The notes under the pieces are model-generated. The model saw only the letters and a list, made by a program, of their open reading frames with translations. It was not told the origin of the DNA and ran no database searches. Of a stretch of 64,000 bases of DNA, positions 12,334 through 23,558 are shown piece after piece (within the stretch, counting starts at the first letter, position 1; each line of letters opens with the position of its first letter). Source of the DNA: Voacanga thouarsii (lineage: Eukaryota; Streptophyta; Magnoliopsida; Gentianales; Apocynaceae). The position numbers were made by a program, and so were the translations under genes. The stretch is taken from contig JANUWF010002022.1 in NCBI GenBank assembly GCA_026120185.1, positions 744,001 through 808,000 on the forward strand. Reading direction: 5' to 3'.

Positions 12334-12597
12334 GATCAATTTTCCTTAACAAATTCACTTCACTTTCAACTATGCCCTTACAATATTCTAAAAACCTATT
12401 CACTATACATATAGATTCCAAATCACTCAATCATAACATCACATCATAAACATCCTTAAGCACTTATACAAATATGCAAAAACATCATAAGGAAACATAT
12501 ATATAAATGTTTTTAAAAATGTTATACACTTAAATGAAATGTCATGCAATGCATGCTTCCCTTATAAGGCAAAGGTGTTTTTAGGTAGGGTATTATA

Positions 12598-12608
12598 TCC
12601 TCCACCGC
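12598..12608 (-). other. Polypurine tract of the Tekay-like element
   Basis: The minus strand reads GCGGTGGAGGA directly before the 3' LTR start, the position where plus-strand priming occurs in LTR retrotransposons. Confidence 0.6.
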
Positions 12609-12935
12609 TTAAAAGCAGTTCGTCTCAAAATTCAGGGTATAAAACTGAGATATTTTCGCGTCACCTATTCTTCCACCTCTCATGTGGCATCCTAGGTACC
12701 ATGATATTCCTATAGGATCTTCACTATCAACACCTACTTATTATGAAGAGTCTTGATATTTCAATCCAAAATTTTGACAGGCTTCTCGACGTAACTCAGG
12801 ATAGGTTGCAAAACCAATGGTTCTTCATTCAACACATGATCCGGATCGGGTTTATACTTCTCCAACTGAGATACGTGGAACATGTTATGTATCTCAGTTA
12901 AACCATCCAGTAGAATAAAACACAAACCTAACTAA
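12609..12935 (-). pseudogene. Gypsy polyprotein C-terminus (chromodomain region)
   Basis: Minus-strand translation gives HNMFHVSQLEKYKPDPDHVL, matching the highly conserved HNVFHVS-LRKY-PDP-HV motif that joins integrase to the chromodomain in chromoviruses. After it come LSYVEKPVKILD and, in degraded form, the W-x-H-x5-ATWE-type chromodomain end. The original stop is TAA at 12609-12611, only 11 bases before the 3' LTR, as expected for this clade. At least three internal stops are present. The integrase core that should lie upstream is missing: sequence beyond about 12935 no longer matches. Confidence 0.8.
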
Positions 12936-13334
12936 AAGATATTATAATCCAAAACACAAGCCCTAACAGGGATAAGATACTATACCAATTCTGAAGTATG
13001 AATATAATGAACTAGCAAATAATTTTCTCCATTTCTTGTAATCAATGCCTTGTGATAATTATTTTTACATCATTTTCCTCAGTGGTTTGAGTTATTGGTG
13101 ACTTTACAGAAATATAGATCGTCTTGATATGTTAGTTTGCTATTATTTAAACTTTATTCCTTTGATTCTTGCAATCGACAAACAAGTAGTAACATCATTT
13201 GCAAAATATTGCTACTACTAGTGAGTTATAGATAAGGGTTGGAATATTTCAGCAACTCTCACATGCTCAGCTCTCACTTACTTATGAGTCAAGTAGACAC
13301 ATAGTGTGTGAAACCCTAGTCAAAACCAACCTTA
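12936..13334. other. Unassigned AT-rich stretch
   Basis: It lies between the chromodomain remnant and the opposite-strand LTR. No coding similarity is seen on either strand. The exact start of the following LTR could not be placed, so part of this may belong to it. Confidence 0.4.
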
Positions 13335-13552
13335 GAGTAAGGGGGTTGGGGTGCATATCATATTTCATTGCATATTTAAATATATTTTTATATGATTTTA
13401 TGTGCATTGAATTTGTGTTTTATAGTCTAGAGGTCTTGAGTATGACTATTAAGTGAGAAAGGCAAAATAGTAATTTTTGCTTGAGGTGGAAAAAGGGAGA
13501 TAGCTTGAGGATTGAATAGGAAAATATTTTTAGTGAAAAAATAAGAACAAGA

Positions 13553-13624
13553 GTTGTCGTGGTTTAGTGGTTAGAGCCTTAGAATTAATTCTTAAGGTCT
13601 TGGGTTCAAATTCCATCGTAGGAG
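13553..13624 (+). other. tRNA-like module in the gypsy LTR
   Basis: TGGTTTAGTGGTTAGAGC (13559-13576) resembles box A, and GGGTTCAAATTCC (13602-13614) is an excellent box B/T-arm sequence. Between them CTTAG-AATTAATT-CTTAAG can form an anticodon-arm-like hairpin. This is the best preserved of the three modules. A short acceptor-like pairing between the ends is weak. It may be an absorbed SINE head or tRNA. Confidence 0.6.
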
Positions 13625-15244
13625 CTTTAGCTTGGTTAAATTTTATTTTGCTTGGGAAGTAATATTTTCGGCCTTATGAGCTTGGAGTAGGGTAGAAATG
13701 TTGTCCTAAGAGAGACATGATAGGAGTATCCTCATCCTACTCTTTTGCCTACACAAAATTCCTAAGGGGAATCCATTTCCTCTTGATCCTTAATTTTTCC
13801 TATTTCTCAATTCATTAGCTTGTTCAAATTGTTCAAGCCAATTTTATTCTAGAAAAATTCCAGCAATGAGTTGTGGCTTTGTAGGTTCAAAATGTCTTAA
13901 TAAGAGACATCTTATGGACCGAAACCATGGAAGAGGGGGAAAGGATTTCAAGTGAATTAAATTCCTTAGTGAACTTTCTAAAAACTTTACTCTAGCTAAG
14001 TTCATTTTCCTTAATGCATGGAACTGAAATTTTTCCTAGCTTTGTGTGCCTTCAAGGTGTCAAAATTCTTAGCTATTATTCCCTCCCAAATTCTGCCAAA
14101 AAATGGCCCTTTTGATCAGCTTAGAACTTGGATTTTTCTGGCCATTTTCGGACTGCACAAAAGCTATGCAAAATCAGGAAAATTCCTGGGCAAATTCACA
14201 GCTTAAGAGGTCCAAAACCAAGCTGTTTTCTTCCAATTTTTATTCAGCATCTTAGCCACATTTTTCCTCCATGAAGAAGGCTGGAAACTAGCCTTGAAAA
14301 GCCTTGAAATTCCCCTTCAAACTCCCTGCAAGTCGACTGGAAAAGGGTAGACAAAAAACTGCCCAGAAAATTCCAGCAAGCAGTGAAATCCTGTGCAGAA
14401 ATTTTCCAGCCTTGTACCTAATTCATCCCTAGCCGAAACTCCATCCTTCTTCTGCACAAATCACCCTTAAATCTTCAGTAATTGAACTCCATTATCCTCC
14501 TCAAGCTTCTGTACGAAAATCCAGTCATGGCTGCCTAAAAGATTTCCAAAAAAATTCTGCAAACATGATCTGATTTGGATACCAAAATTCCAACCACCAT
14601 GATTTAGCAACTTTCCATAAAATATACCTCAAACAACCAGACATTCCCTTCACCATTACACTCAGTATTTTCGGCCACCTTTAGCCTCCCTCAACCAGCT
14701 TTTATCTAGCCGAAACACTACCAGCAATTCGGACATGGCAGACTTCCAAAAGCTCTCCTATGATCAAAGGTATTCCTAAATATTTAGTTTCCAAATTTGT
14801 TTCCCAAAAATATTCTTCAAGGATTTCAACAACTAGCCTTTCCTTTTCCCTTCCAAACTAGAAAATCAGCTACCAAAACCCTTCAAGTAGTCGGCCAACC
14901 CTAATCTTTACAGAATTTCAGCAGCTCCAATCCCAAAAGCTCTCTACTCTCTTCGACATCAAGAACACACAACACACCAAGAACACCTTCTCCTCCCTTT
15001 CACCCAATACTCTCCCAAATCACTTCAAACTTCTTCTAAAATTTCCAGATTGAACCTACTCACTGCCGTGAGTCCATCAATACCATTCTTAACATCAAAC
15101 TCCAAAATCCAACTTGCTATTTTAGATAAAAAATCAGAAATTTTGTGAAGACTTAAGAACACCTTCAAGGTAGGTTTGTTCTAACAACTTCATCTTCTCC
15201 AATCTTGATCTCTAATGAATATATATACGAATAAACATGCTAAT

Positions 15245-15246
<2 letters not shown>

Positions 15247-15294
<48 letters not shown>
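15247..15294. repeat. (CT)n microsatellite
   Basis: About 24 uninterrupted TC dinucleotides inside the plus-strand gypsy LTR. Ser/Leu and Arg/Glu frames over it are artefacts. Confidence 0.95.
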
Positions 15295-15296
<2 letters not shown>

Positions 15297-16027
15297 GGCC
15301 TAATCTATCTCCTCTTGGCCGGATGGCTTCTTCTCCAATGGCCATGCTTTCTCCACCTTCCTTGGACGGATTTAGGCATCTAGGGGTTGACAACCATTCA
15401 AAATTCCTTCAAGATATTCAGCAAACAAGTAAGCCTTTTTAACCTTTCTTTTAAATTCTAGATTCATGTCTCTAGGATGATGTTGATAAAAGGTGGATTG
15501 TGGATAGGATTTGAGTATATATTGTTGAGGTTGAAGCATGAATGTATGTATGAATATGAAGGAGATGGGATTTATGCATGGATGGATTATCTTGGTAGAT
15601 TATATGACGATTTGAGGTTTAATACATGTCTCCATGTCATCGGTAGTATTTGTGATGAAGTATGCTAGAGATTATGTCACTTTTGGTGAATAGGATTTAT
15701 ATTCATGTTGGATTATTGAAGCCATGATCATATTTATGCTAGTAGGGGTTAGATCATGTCTTGATAAATTTAGATCTATGCTTGTATGTATGATTTGGAT
15801 GATTTGATGAATTGAATGATTGTATATGTTCATGATTATGGTTAGCCATAGAAATATGATCATGATCTAGTTATCCCTAAACTAATTTTTATTTTATGAA
15901 TAAAATATTTAATAATATAATTTTGCTAGTAAATTCAAAAAAGACCCTAGGAGGGGTAGATTTGGATTATTATATATAATAAGGATATTTTAGTTAAATA
16001 AATAATAGCTTTTGCTAGAAAAATAGA

Positions 16028-16028
<1 letters not shown>

Positions 16029-16066
<38 letters not shown>

Positions 16067-16074
16067 TGTGTGTG
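16029..16074. repeat. (TG)n microsatellite
   Basis: About 22 TG dinucleotides with a single TA interruption, in the same LTR. Confidence 0.95.
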
Positions 16075-17719
16075 GATATTATATAAAATTATGAAATCAA
16101 CTAAAGCCTTTTATGGAAATAATCATAATTAGTAAAATATTTATTACTAAAAATTTAATTATTATCCTTTAATCAAACCCATTAAAAATTTATTTATTAT
16201 TTTTCAAGCAAGACTCATTAAATTTATTTTCAACTAATTTTAGTTATCAATTATTTTCTAACAATTAAATTATTAATAAATCATTATTTTACCTAATACC
16301 ACCTATGACTCTTCATCAAATAAACTCTAAATTTTCCTTAGCAAGATTTAAACCATCAACTTATTAGTACTTATTTCCTGAAAACTTTAATTATTTTAAA
16401 TATCAAATTAGGCTTAGTTTATAAACCTATCTATTTATTGTTTGGCCTTAAAGCTTGAGACACTAGGATCATGGTAGTAAAGAGTTGAGTTGTTTTAAAT
16501 TGAGAAAGTGGATTTTGGCTTGAGTTTGATTGTGGTTTATATTTACCCATGCGGGGTTAGGTCAGCTGTTAGAGACCTTATATTGTTAGCAAGAATCAGG
16601 TAAGCTCCTATATAAAACCTGATTGATGAAACATGTTTATTATGGTAAGCTAAATGTAGAGTGCATGGACACTCAGTTTTGCAAGGGCAATTGAGGATTA
16701 ACTTCTTTCCTATTTCAAACAAACAATTTATTTGAAAATTAATAAGTAGATTTACTCAATCTCAAAACTCTTTCCAAAACTGATTTTGATAAAGACTTTG
16801 GGAGCCCTTAATTGCCATTTTCATGTGGAATAGTGTTTTGTTCATTTTATCCCAAATGGGAAATATTGTTGAGTACTCAAAAAGGGTGGACTACTAGGGC
16901 TAGTCTTTGAGGGGTTAGGGTAAGTCTCTCAGTAGGTAGCCACCTCTGAGGGGTGAGTCCTTATCGGATAGGACGTCAGTCCAGTAGGTCGTGCCGGTCC
17001 GAGCTAGCAGTGTTCTTTTTCAGTCAAGTAACTGTGTGTTATTGGAATGGACACCCGGTTGTTGTTTGGGTATAGAGAATGAGGAGTATCTTGCCCGATA
17101 GGCCGATCACCTAATTTTGTTAGTCTGCACAAAGTATGGCATTCTGACCGACAGTATGCACAAAGTATGGCATGCTGATCATGCGGTTATGGGGCCCAAC
17201 GTGTGGTAACCCATGATCATTTCTTTTAAGTGGTTGAATTTATTGATTATTTATGGTTGGAAAAGCCAAAACACCACTCTTACTTTTGACTAATGTTTAT
17301 TGCTTGCCAGTGATCTCTTGCAAAGAATTTTATACTTTACATTCACGAACTGATTTCTCCCGTCACTTAAGAACACACGGACTTACTGAGATTTCTGTCT
17401 CACCACCATTTTTACCATGATTTCAGGTCAATTCTGCTATGGGGATGAGTAGCTAGATATTGTCTACTTTGGAAGATTTTCTGATAATTTATTTTGTGTA
17501 ATGTTTTGGGGAGATGAGAGTGGATAAATTTTATTATGGATTTGTTATTGGTATTCTTGGATTTATTCTTCGATTTATTTTTGGGATGTAATAAATTTTA
17601 AGTTCAAGTATCATTTTTATTCCGCTATTTTATTTGTGTGACGTAGTTATAAAGACCCCTTATCCTTTGGATGGGGTGACATCCCCGACCCTGGTGGGCC
17701 TAGGTAGCGGGGTGTTACA

Positions 17720-18060
17720 CAGTGCACAGTTTTTCATTCTTCGTTCTTGGCCAACAAAGCATTTTCTTCACATAGTCATATATCTTTGTCTCTTCCAGAA
17801 CCATATTACAAGGACTTCTCGTGGGCTCCCTTTAAAATGCTTCTTATTCAAATCTTATTTATCATGCACGTACAATTGACCACGAGAATGCATCACTTTA
17901 TTATCATCTACTTTGAAGTCTTGATTAATTCCCTTCACTTCCTTCGTATTAATGGCTTGAAAGTCTTGGTTATTTAGTCGAACATTAATGATTCCTCATT
18001 TTACCCTAGCATGATACTCACATTCTTCTAACAAATCTTTGTTACTTCAAATACAAATCT
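17720..18060 (-). pseudogene. Gypsy integrase N-terminal remnant
   Basis: Minus-strand frames read DFKVDDNKVMHSRGQLYV, then EAHEKSL-YGSG, then TKIYDYVKKMLCWP. These match in order the chromovirus linker F-D-G-L-GRL-V, the EAH-S-Y-HPG zinc-finger start and the TKMY-DLK-YWWP motif that opens the integrase HHCC domain. Frameshifts and a stop separate them. The segment is cut at 17720 exactly where the opposite-strand LTR ends, which shows that the LTR inserted into the integrase gene. No catalytic DDE core is present. Confidence 0.7.
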
Positions 18061-19440
18061 CGTTAAGTAACGTCATGCTCTACAGTTTTATGATTCGCAA
18101 TATGTCATATATCTTCTTTACATCAAAGCAGATACATCTATTATTAGCCTCAAATGATAATCAGAATAAGCAATGCTGTGTGACTAAAGTTTTTCTGTGA
18201 GACATAAGCTATAGTCTCAATCTTCCGCACATGCCATTTTTACAGGTGAATTTGTGAGTTCGAGGGGAATAATGTGAGTTCGAAGAGAACATAGGAATGA
18301 AGAGTAGGCCAAATTTAATGCTATGAGAAGTTTAATAATTTAAGAAAACATAAATGGGTAGAATGATAAGATTGAAATAGTTGACTATTAAAGAATTTTA
18401 CAATGATTGACAAGAATTGGACACTTCCGATGATTGAATAACATAAGTTCTTAGGTATTCATGTCTTAATATAATAAATAAATTTAAAGAAGATATTAAG
18501 CACAAAAATGAGCACATGATAGCAGTATTACTTGAAAAAGAAAGAAGGAAAATTTTGTTCAATAATGAGAACTACAAGAAAGTAAAGAGTGAAATGATTG
18601 TAACATTTGATTGTTGATAAAAGTATTATGATTGAGAAAAATTTAACACTTCTATTGAGTAATAAGGAAGAGTTCCTTGAATGCTCAACCATTGATAGAG
18701 AATTTACCGGAAATAGCTAGAGACACTGGGTAGAATGATAAGCATATCAAATCAATATCATTAGAAATAGAAAAGAAAGTTTTTGAGTATCAAAGAGATC
18801 TAAAGAAATAAAAAAGTAAGATTTGTGGAAATGATAACATTATAATTTCAAAGATAAGAGGAGTTAACTAGAGAAAACACAAACACCATGTGCTAACTCA
18901 AAGGAATGGGGAAAAAAAATGAAATCAATAGAGTAAATATAATAAGGTAAAAATAGAAAGTCATTATAGAGGTAACATAGAAAGCATTTAGAAAAGGGTT
19001 GAAAAATTCGACGAATAGCAGTCGCATTCATTACCTAGAGTTGCAAAGGTCGCTTTAATCAACCTAGTTTTTAGAAGAAAATTCTTAACAAATGGAGAAG
19101 ATAAGAGTTGTCAAGAAATAACTTGAAAGAGAAAGCACATGTCAAAGTGCGTAAATCAAAAGAACAAAGAAGAATAAGAAATAGATAGAATAAGTCCAAT
19201 GAGATAAGGAATAGATAGTCAGCATGTAAATGATATAAAGAAATTGGGAACTATATAGATGCATTTGATAAGGAGCAATTTTCTAATAATTAGTGAAATA
19301 GCTAAGGTGCCTTTCTATAATCGAATCATGGAAGAAGGCTCTTAACATCAACAATAAGTAAGAGGATATGACTTGTTTAACGAAACATAGAAGGAGTAAG
19401 GAAGTTAGATTGAATCACCACTATAGGGATTCACTGACAC
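18061..19440. other. Unassigned stretch, purine-rich on the plus strand
   Basis: From about 18240 to 19430 the plus strand is strongly A/G-biased with many AAGAA and GAAATAG words. No ORF above 60 codons and no similarity to RNase H, which ought to sit here in the element, was found. It may be a diverged insertion or badly decayed pol. Confidence 0.4.
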
Positions 19441-19444
19441 AACT

Positions 19445-19760
19445 TTCCCTTCTTAATTTGATGCATCCATGTATAACACTTGATGTTTGGCAGGTGTAAA
19501 CTTTGATCTTCTCTTCAACTCTTGGAAATTCTTTTCATCTTCCTCTTTTACAAATGCAAGGTACATCTCTCTTGTGGCAGAATTAGAGGTCTTGTAAGGA
19601 CCACAATTCCTCTAACAAAAGACAATAGTAACACTCCAATCCTAAGAAACTCCTCATCTTCGTGACATTCGAGTTGTATTTGCTCCCAAGTTTTCTTTGT
19701 TCCAAAGTGAACATTTGAGTATTTATTTGTGATATTGGGTTGTTGTCTCTATCAACTCTA
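19445..19760 (-). pseudogene. Gypsy reverse transcriptase end / RNase H start
   Basis: On the minus strand the words FLRI-VLL-SFVRG (frame 1) and, after a frameshift, EDEKNFQELKRRSKFTPAK followed by LYMDASN align with the conserved chromovirus segment FLGL-GYYRRFV, then W-E-CE-SFQELK-RLT-APVL, then the D-AS start of RNase H. The catalytic Y-DD box of RT is not present: the preceding RT core has been deleted. Strong decay. Confidence 0.65.
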
Positions 19761-21211
19761 GTCGTGTTTCTTCAATTAGCTGGACATGATGGTGGAGTGA
19801 GGTTTCCTTATTTAACCTAAAGTAGTCTCAAGCAACTCTCCATCGATTGTGTAGAATCTCCACGTTTGAAGCATCCCTAGTTTAACTCTTTAAACTAACA
19901 ATCAGGTTCCATGTGTTTCTTCCTCTGTAGTGATGACAAATTGCCAAAATTGGAGTACCTTCTATCAAAGTAATCCTTATATATTTCCCCTTATTCTTCT
20001 CTCTACTGGCCCTTTTGCCTGAAAATTTTGCGTATTCGGAATCATTCTTAAAGTCATCCTATCTAGGTCTTCGTCCTTCGATAGTGTGGTTGTGTCCACT
20101 ACAGTAGTATAATTGTAAAGAAAATCTACTTTCAATAATTGTAGCTTCTCCACTTTCTATTTACACGTAATATCTAGGTTCTTCTCGAGCTAACATTCCT
20201 CAAGCCAATTTTACTAGCCCAAAATTAAAGTGTAAATATTCCATATACTAAAAAAATTACATTCGTATAGCATGCTCAGTCAGATAAAAGACATATAAAG
20301 ATATTACGTAGATATTTCACATTGTATACACCCCACAGAGTTATAGGGCATTGCTGACAATGCTCCTTTGTTCACACAAAATTAGTAGGCATAATAGAAA
20401 ATCACAAATCTCCAAAGTACAGTTGTCAAAATCCTAAATCCCAACAATATCACCATTTCTAAGCTCCCATCATCATAATACGATCCTATCTATCAAATCA
20501 GAGTTAGGATAGTCAAAATCAGAAGACTAGAATAAGTATCAAGATCATATACCTATTATCACGTGTAGTTTTCTTATAACCAAAGAATCTCACATAAGCA
20601 TGTTTATTACATTCCCTAAAATATCTAACTGTTCCAATCAACATAGACTTTATCTCACAACCTCATCGATGTTATCATCATTACAATCGACAAGGGAAAA
20701 AAAAATTCCTCCCGTATCAACTTATCAACATGTAGTAAGATTTTCAAGTTCAAATCACCATCAAAAGCGCTAAAACATAGATAATGATAGTCATTCTTCA
20801 ATTCTAAATCCTTAATTGTAAAGGTAATACTTAGCCGTAGGCTCAACTCATCCTAGACTTAACTAACAATTCTAGATTCTACAATCTAGAATCTATTCCA
20901 TTAATCAAAAGATACCTCCAACCATGTTCTTAACTTCAGTCTTACACTCCTTAAAATTCATCACTCTAGGATCATCATCCTGGGTATAGGTTAACTTCCA
21001 AGATCTAATTTTTTAGTTACTAGTACCATACGATTCATAAAAATCAACAAGCACCCGAATTATGACAAATGTAGGGCTTCACAAGGGTTATGGCTATTCG
21101 ACAATCTTATACATTCTACCAATCTTATTCATAAAATTACACTTAGCTTAGGAAAAATCATAAAATTTAAAAATCTAAATCCATTAAATCAAGATAACTA
21201 GCTAAACCTAG
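19761..21211 (-). pseudogene. Tekay-like leader and possible gag remnant
   Basis: This is the region between the PBS and the RT remnant. Around 19970-20090 the minus strand can be read as a basic, Lys/Arg/Ser-rich segment (RRPR-DDFKNDSEYAKFSGKR) that resembles the end of chromovirus gag, but no CCHC zinc knuckle was found and no frame stays open. The rest shows no recognisable coding content. Low confidence. Confidence 0.35.
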
Positions 21212-21223
21212 GCTTTGATACCA
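21212..21223 (-). other. Primer-binding site of the Tekay-like element
   Basis: The minus strand reads TGGTATCAAAGC two bases after the LTR end GTGTTACA; one change from TGGTATCAGAGC, complementary to initiator tRNA-Met. Confidence 0.8.
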
Positions 21224-21225
21224 CT

Positions 21226-21240
21226 TGTAACACCCCCCCC
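21226..21240 (-). mobile_element. Tip of the Tekay-like 5' LTR
   Basis: Only TGTAACACCCCCCCC remains of the 3' end of the 5' LTR before it joins truncated Copia B at 21241. Compared with the 3' LTR, about 2.7 kb is missing here, removed in a deletion that also took the first 1.28 kb of the Copia B 5' LTR. Confidence 0.75.
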
Positions 21241-21821
21241 TTAAATTAAATTAAAGGCTTAACCTAATGAATTGGGCCATAGGTCCATATGCCTATTTAA
21301 TGGCTTAACGTGACATGGGCCTTAGGGCTTCTATTTGATTTTTGAATACCCGAGTAATAGCCTATTATCAAGGCAGTTGGGATTCAATAGAACAGAGGAG
21401 GCTTTCACAGAACGTGGTTGTTTTTTCCCCAAGCTTCTCTTCTTGTTTTCTCGTGTGCGTGTGTTCTCTGTGCTTTGTCAATAGCAAGAAGAGAGACGTG
21501 AAACCTATCTAATTAATGCTTGATAGCACTTAGTAAGAATACAAAGATCATCCTCTTCATCTATAGCTTTCACCAGGCATTCAAGCACGGTTATATTCCA
21601 AAAGACAAGAAGGTTGCGTTGATTCCTAGAAGAAGCTGATGGCTTGCAGGACAATAGCCTAAAGAATTGATCTCAGAACTAGAAGTGGTTCAAACCAAGG
21701 CGCCGGCACCCCCTAGACCAGTGAAGAAACGTAGAGGTAAATAGCTTTTTTGTGTTGCTCTGTTTTTTGTTTTTGTTCTGTGACATGCATTAGGTTTTCG
21801 TTTTTACCATATTTACGTACA
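21241..21821 (+). mobile_element. Copia B 5' LTR, last 581 bp
   Basis: Aligns with 28706-29286: AAGGCTTAACC-AATGAATTGGGCC, the GGCTTC-GTTTGATTTTTG phrase, and the end ATTTACGTACA. Confidence 0.85.
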
Positions 21822-21823
21822 AG

Positions 21824-21838
21824 TGGTATCATAGCATG
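21824..21838 (+). other. Primer-binding site of Copia B
   Basis: TGGTATCATAGCATG, two bases after the LTR end, is an initiator tRNA-Met PBS with a G-to-T change. Confidence 0.8.
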
Positions 21839-23558
21839 GCTTATATGGCAATATAGGTTGTATGTTAGTGAATAAAAATAGTCAAATGATTAAAATTAGT
21901 GATCCTTTGTGTTTTTTGGTATTGGTAGAATCATTTGTAAGTCTCACAGTTGAGACATAGGTTCACAATAATTGATTTTTTGAGGCTTTCATAGTATTCG
22001 TGTAAGCCTATAATTAAATGCATAGGTGTTTGTGGATTGTTTTGGATGAAATCTGTGTATAAAATGATGCCCAGAACGTCTGAAACACAGAGAAGAAATT
22101 TGAGGAAGACGATCACTATAGTAGCCGAGCCGTATTCTGTCGAGCCGTTCAGTCGAGTCGTGCTGCCGATGTGAGAGGAGCCGAAGCCATCCAAGCTAGT
22201 CGTGGCTTGGAGCCATAGCCAGGCCCTAGTTGGCCACGGCTCCACACCGCTCGCGAGGAAGCTTCCTCGAGCAAGCCCGGTTTTCGCAGCACTTCCTCGC
22301 GGAAGCTACTGCACAGGTACTCGCCTGAGATTGTGGTCCTTTTCCCATAGGCCATGATCCAGTGTGGCGGGTATACTGGACCAGCGGGAAATGTTTTTTT
22401 AGGTTTTTGGTCCCATACCAAACGAAGTTATTTTTATTGCGATAGTTAATATTCTTTGAATATTTTGTATGAAAAATAATAGTAAAGGAAATTTAGGATT
22501 AAACAAGACCATTACTTAATTAATGCATTTAATTCTATTATGTGGACACTTAGGTTAAAAAAATAAAAAAGTATGAAAACGTTTACAGTTTTCTAGCATG
22601 CTTAAATCTTTTTGTACCATATCTGCGAGTTTTCTCAAAGACCAAAGTCTTTGGGAAATTTATGACAAGAAAAATAATTTTCAAATTTAAAAAAAAATGG
22701 TGATTTTTAACTTGGACATAAATTAATCCTTGGATATTTTCTCAAAGGATTTAATCTTTGACATAGAAAATATTTTAGATTTAGATATTTTTGTAAGTTA
22801 AAATAGAAAGCCATTTTTTTTTTTTTTTTGCACTAGAAATTTGTTTTTGTCAAATTAAACTTGAGACCAAAGTCTTTAGAAAGTTTAAAAGGAAATTTTT
22901 GGAAATCATTAAGTTCTTAACTGTGTAAAATAAATTCATAGAAAATCTCTTAAAGGATTTTTACCTTGACATAGAGATTTATGAATTTAAATATTTTACA
23001 AAGAGTTAAGGGATACTTAATAGGATATTTTTAAAAGGATATTTTCTTTAAAAACTCTTGTTTTAAAAGACTAAGTGGGAGAGGGATTCCAATGGCTCCA
23101 CGGCTTCTATCACGATCCTTTTTAGGGATCGTGGGTCCTCTCGCATTACCCTAAGAGGGTACCCGTATAGGATGGGGATACCACAAGGATGTAGAACTAA
23201 TGGATGGATGTAATTAATAACTCGGAACACTTGCTATGATCGGCAACCCACATTGGTGGTTATAGTGCGAGGAATATCCATAGGAATTGAGAAGAAACGG
23301 CCATCCAATCGATTGAGATATCTTCTAGATCATTATCTATAATGGAAATTAATTTGTGGCGGTTCATACACTTAACTTAGGAAGTTGTTAATCTTCCCAA
23401 AAAGCTATGTCAGTTTTCCTAAGATCCAAATTAATCATATTAAAGACAATAGTGATAGGGTTAACTATTATCGGATTTAATATAAGAATAAAGTGCTCAA
23501 ATTATTTTTGTTTTTTTTTTCACAAACTGAGATTTCGTTTCTTTTCGATTTTTTAGAA
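21839..23558 (+). other. Copia B untranslated leader
   Basis: About 1.7 kb between the PBS and gag. A GC-rich island (22130-22340) is surrounded by very AT-rich sequence with two to three repeats of an AAGACCAAAGTCTTTGGGAAA-like phrase (about 22635 and 22863). The same architecture is found reversed at 4416-5600. Open frames over the GC-rich island (22149-22421) are compositional. Confidence 0.65.

Larger units (their letters stand above)
8882..12597 (-). mobile_element. Tekay-like 3' LTR, 3.7 kb
   Basis: It reads from TATAATACCC (minus strand, 12597) to GTGTTACA (8882). The first kilobase matches 29287-30330 closely, including a tRNA-like module; the last kilobase matches the end of the opposite-strand LTR 13335-17719 (GGGGTGACATCCCC, AGACCCCTT, a GC-rich block around 9380-9740). 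The middle (about 10200-10520) is very AT-rich with many AATAAT runs. A short GTGTGTGTGTGCGCGCGCGC tract lies near 11010. Confidence 0.85.
13335..17719 (+). mobile_element. Gypsy LTR in opposite orientation inside the Tekay-like element
   Basis: Its end is clear: TAGCGGGGTGTTACA at 17719, preceded by GACCCCTTATCC and GGGGTGACATCCCC, the mirror image of 8882-8960. Its block 16860-17220 corresponds to 9380-9740 on the other strand, and the tRNA-like module at 13553 gives the expected distance to an LTR start near 13300-13340. No PBS follows 17719; instead there is integrase sequence on the minus strand, so this is a solo or 3' LTR inserted into that integrase gene. Positions 14220-15030 hold many similar CAGCCGAAA/TTCCAGC phrases. 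The left boundary is uncertain by up to about 100 bases. Confidence 0.65.

Noticed and set aside
13553..13624. A functional tRNA gene
   Set aside because: Box A and B are good but the acceptor and T stems are poorly paired and the module is repeated inside LTRs, so it is listed as tRNA-like only.
15190..15442. Open frames on both strands with Ser-Leu or Arg-Glu runs
   Set aside because: Produced by the (CT)n microsatellite inside an LTR.
22149..22421. Frames over the GC-rich leader island of Copia B, and likewise 5172-5589 in Copia A
   Set aside because: Open on more than one frame and strand and not conserved between the two copies, so compositional.
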